64,000 nucleotides of DNA, from the NCBI RefSeq assembly GCF_020421205.1, contig NZ_JAIZZH010000001.1, forward strand, positions 1,401,996 to 1,465,995. Direction: 5' to 3'. Under the pieces are notes generated by a model, which was not told the DNA's origin, did not search any database, and was given only the letters and a program-made list of their open reading frames with translations. Source of the stretch: Hymenobacter pini (lineage in GTDB: Bacteria > Bacteroidota > Bacteroidia > Cytophagales > Hymenobacteraceae). Position 1 is the stretch's first letter; every line of letters starts with the position of its first letter. The translations under genes and the position numbers were made by a program. Positions 34,187-42,516 of this stretch are shown here, piece by piece.

Positions 34187-34906
34187 ATGAAACTTGATAT
34201 TCTGGCCCTCGGGGCGCACCCGGATGACGTGGAAATGTCCGCCGCAGGTACTGTGCTGGCAGCTGTAGCGGCGGGCAAGAAGGTAGGCATCGTAGACTTT
34301 ACCCGGGGCGAGCTGGGCACGCGCGGCACGCCCGCCACCCGCGCCCAGGAGGCCGAGGCGGCCAGCCGCATTCTGGGACTGAGTGCCCGCGAAAACCTGG
34401 GCCTGCCCGACGGCTTCTTCCGCAACGACCGGGAGCATCAACTGCCCGTTATTGCCGCCATTCGGCGCTACCAACCCGATATTATCCTTTGCAACGCCAT
34501 CCACGACCGGCACCCCGACCACGGCCGGGGCGCGCAGCTGGCCTCGGAGTCGTGCTTTCTGAGCGGGCTGCGCATGATTGAAACCCTGGGCGACGATGGG
34601 CAACCCCAGCAGCCCTGGCGGCCCCGCTTGGTGTTTCACTACATCCAGGACCGGCAGATTCCGGCTGATTTCGTGGTGGATATTTCGGCGTACTGGGCCA
34701 AGAAGTGGGAGAGCATCCAGGCCTACCGCTCTCAGTTCCACGACCCCGAAAGCACCGAGCCCGGCACTTACCTCTCTACGCCGGTATTCAGCAACTTCAT
34801 GGAGGCCCGCGCCCGGGAATTCGGCCACCTGATCGGAGTAGAGTTTGGGGAAGGATTCACGCGGGAACGTCCGTTGGGAGTACGCGAAATCACCGAGCTG
34901 ATTTAA
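34187..34906 (+). CDS. bshB1: Bacillithiol biosynthesis deacetylase BshB1
   Basis: A 239-aa zinc-dependent LmbE/PIG-L family deacetylase. It has the N-terminal AHPDDVE zinc motif near residue 10 and the HPDH motif near residue 108, the three-residue metal site of the family, plus IHDRHPDHGRG. It removes the acetyl group from GlcNAc-malate in bacillithiol synthesis. Bacillithiol enzymes are found in many Bacteroidota. Length is normal. The paired bshA is not in the window. Confidence 0.9.
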   Translation: MKLDILALGAHPDDVEMSAAGTVLAAVAAGKKVGIVDFTRGELGTRGTPATRAQEAEAASRILGLSARENLGLPDGFFRNDREHQLPVIAAIRRYQPDIILCNAIHDRHPDHGRGAQLASESCFLSGLRMIETLGDDGQPQQPWRPRLVFHYIQDRQIPADFVVDISAYWAKKWESIQAYRSQFHDPESTEPGTYLSTPVFSNFMEARAREFGHLIGVEFGEGFTRERPLGVREITELI

Positions 34907-34922
34907 ATATTCGGTAAAGCCG

Positions 34923-34970
34923 AAAACCGAGAAAGCCTCGCCAGTCTGGTGAGGCTTTCTCGGTTTTTAG
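34923..34970 (+). terminator. bshB1 terminator, 17-bp stem
   Basis: AAAACCGAGAAAGCCTC (34923-34939) pairs perfectly with 34951-34967. Confidence 0.92.
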
Positions 34971-35202
34971 GTAGTTGGATGTGCCGCATCTGTATTTTTT
35001 GAAGTCTAATTTTCTGGCCTGAAAACGGCTTGCAGAGCTTGCCTGTGGTTATTGTGTATGCTGACGAAAAGTCTGATGGAGGCGTAGATTGAACTGGCGA
35101 AGCCGAATCCAGCGTGCTACTTCGGGCATCCTCTCAGCGCAACGCCATGAGCCGCGTGGCTGGAGGACCAAGAGTTGTTTCGTCCCTCATTCTGCTCCGC
35201 TC

Positions 35203-35895
35203 ATGAAACGTGTTCCTGCCCGCTTGCCGCTTTGGTTGAAATTGGTATTCACCGCCTTCCTGCTGGTGATGGTGCCGGTGTACTGGGTGAACTACGGCCC
35301 CACCAACTTCCTATACTTCTGCGACGTGTCGCTGCTCTTGTGCCTGGTGAGCGTGTGGACGGAGCGCCGCCTGCCGGCCTCCATGGCTGCCGTGGGTATT
35401 CTGCTGCCCCAAGTGCTGTGGTGCGCCGATTTTGTGGGGGAACTGTGCGGCCACCATCTGCTGGGCATGACGTCCTACATGTTCGATGAAAACCGCTCGT
35501 TGTTTCTGCGGGGGCTCTCGTTCTTCCACGGCTGGCTGCCCTTCCTTATCCTGTTCCTGGTGAAGCGCCTGGGCTACGACCGGCGCGCCCTGCCCGCCTG
35601 GACGCTGCTGGCCTGGGCGCTGTGCCCGGTGGCCTACTTATGGCTGCCCGCGGCCGGTACCGTACTGCCCGACCCCAAGATTCCGGTGAACATTAATTAC
35701 GTGTTTGGCTTTGACGATGCTCACCCCCAAACCTGGCTGCCGGCTCCGCTCTACCTGGTGGGCTGGATGCTCACGCTGCTGGTGATGATTTATCTGCCCA
35801 CGCACTGGGCCCTGCGCCGCTGGTTGGCCTCGAAGCCCACAGGCACTGAGGAGCAAGGTACGCCCTCGGGGCAGTTGGTCTGGGAGCAGATGTAG
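35203..35895 (+). CDS. Multi-pass membrane protein, unknown
   Basis: A 230-aa inner-membrane protein with about six hydrophobic segments, starting with LWLKLVFTAFLLVMVPVYW, and a short hydrophilic tail. Conserved-looking motifs are FCDVSLLLCLVSVW, DENRSLFLRGLSFFHGWLP and a Pro-Asn-Asn loop (VNINYVFGF). It resembles the Bacteroidota/Planctomycetes 'membrane-associated protein' group of unknown role. ATG 35203 is chosen because upstream codons are not signal-like. Confidence 0.7.
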   Translation: MKRVPARLPLWLKLVFTAFLLVMVPVYWVNYGPTNFLYFCDVSLLLCLVSVWTERRLPASMAAVGILLPQVLWCADFVGELCGHHLLGMTSYMFDENRSLFLRGLSFFHGWLPFLILFLVKRLGYDRRALPAWTLLAWALCPVAYLWLPAAGTVLPDPKIPVNINYVFGFDDAHPQTWLPAPLYLVGWMLTLLVMIYLPTHWALRRWLASKPTGTEEQGTPSGQLVWEQM

Positions 35896-35930
35896 AGTTC
35901 GGTAATTGTTAACTGGTACAGTATCTTGTT

Positions 35931-36380
35931 ATGAAAATCACGCGCCTCGCTCATCCTCTTACCCGGTTATTGCGAATGTCTGTTTCTAGTCCGGAGCCCG
36001 CCGCTGATGGGGCTTCCCATTCTGCCGCCCGCCCCGGCCGCCGCCAGCGCCTGGTAGGGGCCACCGCCACCCAGCTGCTGCCCCTGCTGAAGCTGCTCGA
36101 CACCATCCAGCCCCAGGTGTGCAGCGACTCGGTGTTTCACCTGCGGCGGCTGAAAATTCAGGCCCACTTTGCCGAGGTACGCCAGGAGTTGCGCACCGAG
36201 CGGCCCCGGCGCGAAGCCGTCCAGTTTGCCTTGCACGCCCTCACCGAGCTGGTGCGTGAAGAAGTGCGGGACATCCACCGCGACGAGCTGCAGCAAGCCG
36301 CTAAGGAAGTAGTGCTGGCTACTCTTAAGAACGCGCCGGCGTTGATTAATGTGGCCAATCAGGCGCGGCGGTTGTTATGA
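35931..36380 (+). CDS. Unknown helical protein
   Basis: A 149-aa protein, with a short basic/Ser-Pro-rich N-terminus and a long helical body (TELVREEVRDIHRDELQQAA). No signal or domain was recognised. It starts 35 bases after the membrane protein and could be cotranscribed with it. Confidence 0.55.
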   Translation: MKITRLAHPLTRLLRMSVSSPEPAADGASHSAARPGRRQRLVGATATQLLPLLKLLDTIQPQVCSDSVFHLRRLKIQAHFAEVRQELRTERPRREAVQFALHALTELVREEVRDIHRDELQQAAKEVVLATLKNAPALINVANQARRLL

Positions 36381-36385
36381 TACAT

Positions 36386-36583
36386 CTACAGATGCCTAGA
36401 TTGGCGCCATGCCGCTGCAATAAGTAGCAGTGCTCCACTGGTACCAGAGAGGAGCACCGTGCCCCACAGCAGCCAGTCTTCGTGCATATGAGGCCGAAAC
36501 TGCCAGTGCCCATGATTACCTAAGCCCATTATCATTAAGGTTAGGATGCATACTATGATGAGCAACAAAGCAATGTTCTTCAT
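36386..36583 (-). CDS. Small two-helix membrane protein
   Basis: A 65-aa minus-strand protein with two hydrophobic segments (LLLIIVCILTLMIMGLG and TVLLSGTSGALLLIAAAW) separated by a His-rich loop (GNHGHWQFRPHMHED). The layout is like a small membrane protein; coding status is moderately supported by its amino-acid pattern and the absence of another gene there. Function unknown. Confidence 0.5.
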   Translation of the reverse strand: MKNIALLLIIVCILTLMIMGLGNHGHWQFRPHMHEDWLLWGTVLLSGTSGALLLIAAAWRQSRHL

Positions 36584-36654
36584 TAGAGGAAAAAGTCTAA
36601 ACCAGGAGACGATAGATTTACTTTGCTTTCAACTGGCCTTTCGCAGAGGCTTGA

Positions 36655-36662
36655 TACTTTTG
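36655..36662 (+). promoter_or_regulatory. Promoter -7 element for the 36.7-kb membrane gene
   Basis: TACTTTTG, a perfect TAnnTTTG box, 43 bases before the GTG at 36706. Confidence 0.45.
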
Positions 36663-36705
36663 CTTTGTACACTTAACCCGCCTTTCTAAGTAAAGCTATT
36701 CTCTA

Positions 36706-37194
36706 GTGCCGGCCAACAACATTACCACACAAAACAACGCCCTGACGTTGCTGAGTTATTACAATCTGGTTGGCGGCATTGCTGGTCTGGTCATCCTGGC
36801 TACTTCTCTATCTTATTTAAGCCAATCAGCCCTAAAGATTGGTAGTGGGCTATACACGGTGTTGTTCTTTGTGCTTTCTATTTTCTCCTTTATCTCATAT
36901 CGGAAGCGTCAAGACCCCACATTGATGGGTGTTGTAGCCGTTCTGCAACTACCAATTATTCGGTATGAAGGGCTAAAGTATGTGCTTAGTAATGGGGTAC
37001 TGGCCATTTTTGGCCTTGATGCCTTCAGTAACATAGGCTTGACTCTGGATGCTCTCTATGAAGTCAAGTTTAGCTTTGCAATAGCCAATCAGGAAGAGTG
37101 GTTTTTTGGTGTAAATGTGGTGCCAGCAATTATACTATTGTACCTGATGATGTTCTATAAACCAACATATTCGGCAGAAATTACGAAGCCATAG
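36706..37194 (+). CDS. AT-rich membrane protein, unknown
   Basis: A 162-aa protein that starts with GTG. It has four hydrophobic segments (LVGGIAGLVILATSLSYL, LYTVLFFVLSIFSFISY, VLAIFGLDAF and VVPAIILLYLMMFY) and a more AT-rich codon use than the neighbouring genes. No family was recognised. It ends before a two-way terminator shared with accC. Confidence 0.6.
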   Translation: MPANNITTQNNALTLLSYYNLVGGIAGLVILATSLSYLSQSALKIGSGLYTVLFFVLSIFSFISYRKRQDPTLMGVVAVLQLPIIRYEGLKYVLSNGVLAIFGLDAFSNIGLTLDALYEVKFSFAIANQEEWFFGVNVVPAIILLYLMMFYKPTYSAEITKP

Positions 37195-37269
37195 GCACAG
37201 CAGATACGAGCAAGATAGAGGCTTCTCAGTTCCGCTTCCCAGTCAGGTAGACCAGCCAAAAACACACGC

Positions 37270-37309
37270 AAAACAAAACGCCCGGCCATATGGTCGGGCG
37301 TTTTGTTTT
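37270..37309. terminator. Two-way terminator between membrane gene and accC
   Basis: AAAACAAAACGCCCG pairs perfectly with CGGGCGTTTTGTTTT around a 10-base loop. T-runs on both strands let it serve the converging genes. Confidence 0.9.
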
Positions 37310-37327
37310 GCAAATAACATATTCGTT

Positions 37328-38836
37328 CTACCGCACCCCCAGTCGGTTCCGCTTCCAGGCCGAGCCGGTAGCGGCCGGCACATCAGCCGAGGCGGCGGTG
37401 GCGGGCTTTTTCTCCGTCAGGAGCATGGCGGTGAGCACGGCGGCGAGCTTGGCAGTAGCTTCATCCGGGGCGGCGGGCTTCAGCACTTCGGGCGTGAAGT
37501 GGTCCTTGATGAAGTTGGTGTCGAAGTTGCCGCTCACAAAGGCCGGGTGCTGCAGCACATAGCGGCCGAAGCCCAGCGTGGTTTCGATGCCGGTAATCTG
37601 GTACTCGTCGATGGCGCGCAACATCCGGGCAATGGCTTCCTCCCGGGTGGCCCCGAAGGTGACGAGCTTAGCAATCATCGGGTCGTAGTAAATCGGAATG
37701 TCCATGCCCTGCTCGAAGCCGTCATCCACCCGCACGCCGGGGCCCTGGGGGCGCACGTAGGTAGTCAGCGTCCCGATGTCGGGCAGGAAGTTGTTCTGCG
37801 GGTCTTCGGCGTACACGCGCAGCTCCAGGGCGTGGCCGGTGATGCTGAGGTCTTCCTGGCGGAAGGCGAGGGGCTGGCCCTGGGCTACCTTAATCTGCTC
37901 CTTCACCAGGTCGAGGCCCGTAATCTGTTCCGTTACGGGGTGCTCCACCTGCAGGCGGGTGTTCATCTCCAGGAAGTAGAAGTTGCGCTGGTCGTCCAGT
38001 AGGAACTCCACGGTACCAGCGCCGGTGTAGTTGCAGGCCCGGGCCACGTCCACAGCGCAGCGGCCCATTTCGGCGCGTAGCTCGGGCGTGAGCACCGAGG
38101 AAGGCGCTTCTTCAATTACCTTCTGGTGGCGGCGCTGGATGGAGCATTCCCGCTCAAACAGGTGCACAATGTTGCCGTGCTCGTCGCCCAGCACCTGAAT
38201 TTCAATGTGGCGCGGCCCGGTCACGAATTTTTCAATGAACACGGCCCCGTCGCCGAAGGCTGATACGGCCTCGTTCACGGCCAGCTGCATCTGCTCCTCA
38301 AACTCCTCGGGCTGGTACACTAGGCGCATGCCCTTGCCGCCGCCCCCGGCCGAAGCCTTAATGAGCACCGGAAAGCCCACCTGCTCGGCCACGCGCTTGG
38401 CTTCCTGCACGTCGCTGATGGCCTCATCCAGGCCCGGTACCAGCGGAATATCGTAGGCTTTCACCGCCTGCTTGGCCGAGAGCTTGTCGCCCATGATGTC
38501 CATGGCCTCGGGCGAAGGACCCACGAAAATCAGCCCGGCTTCCTTCACCATACGGGCAAACTCGGCGTTTTCGCTCAGGAAGCCGTAGCCGGGGTGAATG
38601 GCATCCACGCCAAGCTCACGGCATACTTCCAGAATTTTGTCGCCGCGCAGGTAGCTGTCTTTGCTGGCGGGCGGGCCCACGCACACGGCCTCGTCGGCGT
38701 AGCGCACATGCAGGGCGTTGCGGTCGGCTTCGGAGTAGATGGCCACGGTTTGTAGGCCCATTTCCTTGGCTGAACGCAGCACGCGTAAGGCAATTTCGCC
38801 GCGGTTGGCGATCAGCAGCTTGGTAATTTTCTTCAT
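37328..38836 (-). CDS. accC: Biotin carboxylase subunit of acetyl/acyl-CoA carboxylase
   Basis: A 502-aa biotin carboxylase that uses ATP and bicarbonate to carboxylate biotin on the carrier protein, the first step of malonyl-CoA formation. N-terminal KLLIANRGEIALRVLRSA, the ATP-grasp glycine loop ASAGGGGKGMRLV near 165 and the catalytic EMNTRLQVEHPVTE near 290 are all clear. The last 50 residues are an extra Ala/Pro/Thr-rich extension (EKKPATAASADVPAAT) beyond the usual 450. No biotin carrier gene is beside it, so an acyl-CoA carboxylase alpha subunit is possible. Confidence 0.92.
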   Translation of the reverse strand: MKKITKLLIANRGEIALRVLRSAKEMGLQTVAIYSEADRNALHVRYADEAVCVGPPASKDSYLRGDKILEVCRELGVDAIHPGYGFLSENAEFARMVKEAGLIFVGPSPEAMDIMGDKLSAKQAVKAYDIPLVPGLDEAISDVQEAKRVAEQVGFPVLIKASAGGGGKGMRLVYQPEEFEEQMQLAVNEAVSAFGDGAVFIEKFVTGPRHIEIQVLGDEHGNIVHLFERECSIQRRHQKVIEEAPSSVLTPELRAEMGRCAVDVARACNYTGAGTVEFLLDDQRNFYFLEMNTRLQVEHPVTEQITGLDLVKEQIKVAQGQPLAFRQEDLSITGHALELRVYAEDPQNNFLPDIGTLTTYVRPQGPGVRVDDGFEQGMDIPIYYDPMIAKLVTFGATREEAIARMLRAIDEYQITGIETTLGFGRYVLQHPAFVSGNFDTNFIKDHFTPEVLKPAAPDEATAKLAAVLTAMLLTEKKPATAASADVPAATGSAWKRNRLGVR

Positions 38837-39147
38837 AATAGGAGAGAGTGGGTGCGGGTGGGAGAGGACAACGCCGGCGGCCCAGAGGCAAAACCCTGAG
38901 CTCAGCAGAGAGTTTACTGTTCTGCTGCGCAGTGCAGGGCGTCAACCCCGGGCCGCCGGCGCAATGTAATGCCAAAGAAACGCCATTCCGGCCGCACCAG
39001 AAAACGCACCGGGCCAATTCCTATAAGGTTGGATGCCTGCCCGCGGCGGGCTACCTTTGCGGATTGCCATAACTTTGTACATTCCCCGAGCGTTATGCCC
39101 CCCAAGCATAACCGCTTGTTTTCGTTTCACATTCAACCTGTTCCCTC
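38837..39147. other. Divergent promoter region, accC / SPT-like gene
   Basis: No gene is visible. On the plus strand TTG (39029-39031), 20 bases, TACCTTTG (39052-39059) is an excellent Bacteroidota promoter, and a second box TAACTTTG is at 39070-39077. The minus-strand promoter for accC was not recognised. Confidence 0.6.
39029..39059 (+). promoter_or_regulatory. Promoter of the SPT-like gene
   Basis: TTG, 20-base spacer, TACCTTTG. Close to the published Bacteroidota consensus. Confidence 0.7.
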
Positions 39148-40398
39148 GTGGATCTATTTGAGAAGATTGCCGCCAACCGCGGCCCGCTGGGTAGCCATTC
39201 ACACTACGCGCACGGCTATTTCACCTTCCCTAAGCTGGAAGGCGAGATTAAGCCCCGCATGATTTTCCGCGGCAAAGAGGTTCTCACCTGGAGCCTGAAC
39301 AACTACCTGGGCCTGGCCAACCACCCCGAGGTGCGCAAGGCCGACGCCGACGCCGCGGCCGAGTACGGCATGGCCCTGCCCATGGGCGCCCGCATGATGT
39401 CCGGCAACTCCAACCTGCACGAGCAGCTGGAAAATGAGCTGGCCGAGTTTGTGATGAAGCCCGACTGCATGCTGCTCAACTTTGGCTACCAGGGCGTGGT
39501 GTCCATCATCGACGCCATGGTGGGCCGCCACGATGTGATTGTGTACGACGCCGAGTCTCACGCCTGCATCATTGATGGCGTACGCCTGCACGCGGGCAAG
39601 CGCTTTGTGTACGTGCACAACGACATGCAGAGCCTGGAGAAGCAGCTGGAGCGCGCCCAGCGCATCATCGACGAAACCGGCGGCGGCATTCTGGTTATTA
39701 CCGAAGGTGTGTTCGGTATGTCGGGCAACCAGGGCGACCTGCGCGGCGTGGTGGCGCTGAAGGAGAAATACCAGTTCCGCCTGTTCGTGGACGACGCTCA
39801 CGGCTTCGGTACAATGGGTGCTACTGGTGCCGGAACGGGCGAAGAACAGGGCGTACAGGACGGTATCGACCTATATTTTTCGACGTTTGCCAAGTCGATG
39901 GCCAGCATCGGCGCTTTCGTGGCCGGCCCCGAGAACGTAATTGAATATTTGCGCTACAACATGCGCAGCCAGATTTTCGCCAAAAGCCTGCCCATGCCGC
40001 TCGTAGTGGGCGCTTTGAAGCGGTTGGAACTGCTGCGCACCCGCCCCGAGTTGAAAGAAAACCTCTGGACAATTGTGCACGCCCTGCAAACTGGCCTGCG
40101 CGAAAAAGGCTTCAACATTGGCTCTACCACCTCGCCCGTAACGCCGGTACTGCTGGAAGGCCAAATTCCGGATGCAACCCAGATTACGTTCGATCTACGT
40201 GAGAATCACGGCATTTTCTGCTCTATTGTGGTGTATCCCGTAGTGCCCAAGGGCGTAATTATGCTCCGCATCATCCCCACGGCCGTGCATACCCTCGACG
40301 ATGTGGCCGAGACCATCAAAGCTTTCGAAACCGTACAGGAGAAGCTCTCGAAAGGGCTTTATTCCAAAGCTGAAGTGCCCGAGGGCCTACAACGCTAG
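39148..40398 (+). CDS. spt: Alpha-oxoamine synthase, probable serine palmitoyltransferase
   Basis: A 416-aa PLP enzyme of the AOS family (SPT, KBL, BioF). The start is a GTG. Motifs: NNYLGLANHPEV near residue 51, DDAHGFGTMG near 215 and STFAKSMASIGAF with the PLP lysine near 249. The N-terminus and overall length fit the Bacteroidota SPT that condenses serine with acyl-CoA to start sphingolipid synthesis; 2-amino-3-ketobutyrate CoA ligase is the alternative. The Lys site and the aspartate are seen, the substrate is inferred. Confidence 0.8.
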   Translation: MDLFEKIAANRGPLGSHSHYAHGYFTFPKLEGEIKPRMIFRGKEVLTWSLNNYLGLANHPEVRKADADAAAEYGMALPMGARMMSGNSNLHEQLENELAEFVMKPDCMLLNFGYQGVVSIIDAMVGRHDVIVYDAESHACIIDGVRLHAGKRFVYVHNDMQSLEKQLERAQRIIDETGGGILVITEGVFGMSGNQGDLRGVVALKEKYQFRLFVDDAHGFGTMGATGAGTGEEQGVQDGIDLYFSTFAKSMASIGAFVAGPENVIEYLRYNMRSQIFAKSLPMPLVVGALKRLELLRTRPELKENLWTIVHALQTGLREKGFNIGSTTSPVTPVLLEGQIPDATQITFDLRENHGIFCSIVVYPVVPKGVIMLRIIPTAVHTLDDVAETIKAFETVQEKLSKGLYSKAEVPEGLQR

Positions 40399-40417
40399 TT
40401 TGAGCTTCGCTAAGTGC

Positions 40418-40456
40418 AAAAGCCAGCTATCGGTTGATGGCTGGCTTTTTTGTTTT
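40418..40456 (+). terminator. Terminator of the SPT-like gene
   Basis: AAAAGCCAGC (40418-40427) pairs with GCTGGCTTTT (40440-40449) and continues with T. Confidence 0.88.
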
Positions 40457-40566
40457 AGGATTATTCCGTTGATGGCGTGGGTGTGAGGTGAGGTGCCGGA
40501 TGGATATGATTGGGTAAAAAGCCGGCCTATGGCCCGGAAAAGGCGTTTGAAAAAAAACTTGGCAAC

Positions 40567-40596
40567 TTGCTTGTATTTGAAATCCCTGTATATTAG
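40567..40596 (+). promoter_or_regulatory. Promoter of the histone H1-like gene
   Basis: TTG (40567-40569), 19 bases, TATATTAG (40589-40596), one base off TAnnTTTG. Confidence 0.5.
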
Positions 40597-40640
40597 GCCC
40601 GGTTAAACACTTTTTCCACACCATACAACCCCTCCCAACC

Positions 40641-40907
40641 ATGAGCAATTTCGCCCAACTGAAAGACCTCGTTATGTCGCTGGAAGCTGACTTCGAGAAA
40701 TTCTACGACAAAGGCAACTCGGCCGCTGGCACCCGCGTGCGTAAAGGCATGCAGGAGCTGAAGAACATGGCCCAGACCATCCGTACCGAGGTTCAGAACA
40801 AGAAGAACGACGGCGCTGGTGATGCTCCGGCTGCTAAGGCTGCTCCGAAAGCTGCTGCTAAAGCTGCTCCCGCTGCCAAAAAGGCCGCTCCCGCTAAAAA
40901 GAAGTAA
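40641..40907 (+). CDS. Histone H1-like DNA-binding protein (Hc1 type)
   Basis: An 88-aa protein. The N-terminal half has the helical MSNFAQLKDLVMSLEADFEKF domain found in Bacteroidota Hc1-like proteins, and the C-terminal half is an Ala/Lys/Pro repeat (AAPKAAAKAAPAAKKAAPAK) like eukaryotic H1 tails. It would compact the chromosome by charge neutralisation. A strong terminator is at 40947. Confidence 0.88.
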   Translation: MSNFAQLKDLVMSLEADFEKFYDKGNSAAGTRVRKGMQELKNMAQTIRTEVQNKKNDGAGDAPAAKAAPKAAAKAAPAAKKAAPAKKK

Positions 40908-40946
40908 TGAACCGCTACGCCCGGCGTAGCGACCTTCCTTACAAAT

Positions 40947-40982
40947 AAAAGGCCCTGCTGATAACCAGCAGGGCCTTTTTTA
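40947..40982. terminator. Terminator after the histone H1-like gene
   Basis: AAAAGGCCCTGCTG (40947-40960) pairs with CAGCAGGGCCTTTT (40966-40979), followed by more T. It may also serve tyrS from the other strand. Confidence 0.9.
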
Positions 40983-41050
40983 TAATGGTACAGCTAACAG
41001 AGCTTTGCAAATACAACAGGTTTCGCTCCGAATGACGGATAGTGTACTAG

Positions 41051-42346
41051 CTACACCAGCGTTATGAGGAAGTAGTTTTTGCCCTTCTGCGCCACGAGGT
41101 ACTTGTCCAGCAAAGGAGCCACGGCCGTGGCGGTCTGGTCGAGGGTTACTTTCTGGCGGTTGAGCTTCACGCCGTTGTTCTGCACCATTTTGCGGGCCTC
41201 GCCCTTGCTGCTGAAGATAACGTTGCCGGTGGCGGTGCTCAGCAGGGTAAGAGCATCCTGGCCTTCCAACTCCGCACGCGAAACCTCCACGCGAGGCACG
41301 CCAGCAAATACGTCCAGCAGAGTAGCCTCGTCGAGGCTGCTCAGCTCACCACCGCCAAACAGCACTTGCGAGGCGGCCAAGGCCGCCTCGAAGGCGGCTT
41401 CGCCGTGTACTCGGATGGTGACATCTTTGGCTAGGGCTTTTTGCAGCACTCGTAGGTGGGGAGCGGCGGCGTGCTCGGCTTCCAAGGCTTCAATTTCCGG
41501 CTGACTCAGCAGCGTGAACACGCGGATGAGGCGGGGCACGTCGGCGTCGGCGGCGTTGAGGAAGAACTGGTAGAACTGGTAGGGCGAGGTCATGGAGCCG
41601 TCCAGCCACACAGTGCCGGTTTCGCTCTTGCCGTACTTGGTGCCGTCGGCTTTGGTGATGAGCTGGCCGGTGAGGGCGTAAGCCTTGCCCTCGCCACCCG
41701 ACATGCGCCGGATCAGCTCGGTGCCGGTGGTGATGTTTCCCCACTGGTCAGAGGCGCCCATTTGCAGGGTGGTGCCCAGCTCCTTGTAGAGGTGATAAAA
41801 GTCGTAGCCCTGCAGCAACTGGTAGCTGAACTCGGTGTAGCTGATGCCCTCGGCGCCGGTTTCCTCGTTGCCACTGATGCGGCGCTTTACCGAGTCCTTG
41901 GCCATCATGTAGTTCACGGTGAGGTGCTTGCCCACTTCGCGCAGAAATTGCAGGAAGCCAAACTCCTTGAACCAGTCGTAGTTGTTCACCACGCGCGCCC
42001 CGGTGGGCGAGTCGTCGAACACCAGGAACTTCTCCAGCTGCGCCCGAATGCCGGCCTGGTTGCGGCGCAGGGCTTCCTCATCGAGCAGGTTACGCTCGGC
42101 TGATTTACCCGAGGGGTCGCCAATCATGCCGGTGGCGCCGCCCACCAGGGCCAGGGGCCGGTGGCCGGCCCGCTGCAGGTGCACCAGCAGCATAATAGTG
42201 GCCAGGTTGCCGATGTGCAAAGAAGGCGCAGTGGGATCGAAGCCGATATAGCCGGTGATGGGGGCATTCTTCAGCAGGTGCTCCTCAGTGCCAGGCATCA
42301 TGTCGTGAAACATGCCCCGCCAGCGCAGTTCGTCTAGTAAGTTCAA
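41051..42346 (-). CDS. tyrS: Tyrosyl-tRNA synthetase
   Basis: A 431-aa class I enzyme that charges tRNA-Tyr. The HIGH-type motif [12 protein letters not shown] and the KMSKS-type motif KYGKSETG are both present, as is the C-terminal S4 RNA-binding part ([14 protein letters not shown]). The TTG at 42346 ([16 protein letters not shown]) gives the normal N-terminus; the longer frame from 42385 would translate the repeat in the leader. It is divergent from holA. Confidence 0.95.
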   Translation of the reverse strand: MNLLDELRWRGMFHDMMPGTEEHLLKNAPITGYIGFDPTAPSLHIGNLATIMLLVHLQRAGHRPLALVGGATGMIGDPSGKSAERNLLDEEALRRNQAGIRAQLEKFLVFDDSPTGARVVNNYDWFKEFGFLQFLREVGKHLTVNYMMAKDSVKRRISGNEETGAEGISYTEFSYQLLQGYDFYHLYKELGTTLQMGASDQWGNITTGTELIRRMSGGEGKAYALTGQLITKADGTKYGKSETGTVWLDGSMTSPYQFYQFFLNAADADVPRLIRVFTLLSQPEIEALEAEHAAAPHLRVLQKALAKDVTIRVHGEAAFEAALAASQVLFGGGELSSLDEATLLDVFAGVPRVEVSRAELEGQDALTLLSTATGNVIFSSKGEARKMVQNNGVKLNRQKVTLDQTATAVAPLLDKYLVAQKGKNYFLITLV

Positions 42347-42379
42347 TGCGTGAATGAGTGAATGAGTGAATGAGTGGCC
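42344..42379. repeat. CATTCAC leader repeat, tyrS side
   Basis: The minus strand reads GGCC, then ACTCATTC units, then CACGCATTG, which contains the tyrS TTG start codon. It is an inverted copy of the element at 42477. Confidence 0.7.
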
Positions 42380-42416
42380 AGACACGGCAACTAAAGCATC
42401 CGGCTGTAATGGAGGG

Positions 42417-42445
42417 CAAAGGTAAAGGCTGCAATGGTACCTTTG
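42417..42445. promoter_or_regulatory. Back-to-back tyrS/holA promoters
   Basis: CAAAGGTA at 42417-42424 is TACCTTTG on the minus strand (tyrS), and TACCTTTG at 42438-42445 is on the plus strand (holA). They are 13 bases apart and nearly palindromic. Confidence 0.65.
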
Positions 42446-42476
42446 TTTATTGGAGTAAAAACGCCCGCCGCGCCAG

Positions 42477-42516
42477 GGCCTTCACTCATTCACCCATTCA
42501 CCCATTCACGCATTGA
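42477..42516. repeat. CATTCAC leader repeat, holA side
   Basis: GGCC, TTCACTCATT, CACCCATT and CACCCATT units, then CACGCATTG, which contains the holA TTG start at 42513. Confidence 0.7.

Noticed and set aside
42347..42385. Extension of tyrS upstream of the TTG at 42346
   Set aside because: Those codons are the CATTCAC repeat and do not match the normal TyrS N-terminus.
32827..42516. Short-unit repeats considered as a CRISPR array
   Set aside because: Units of 7-8 bases are contiguous or inverted, without regular unique spacers; no cas genes seen.
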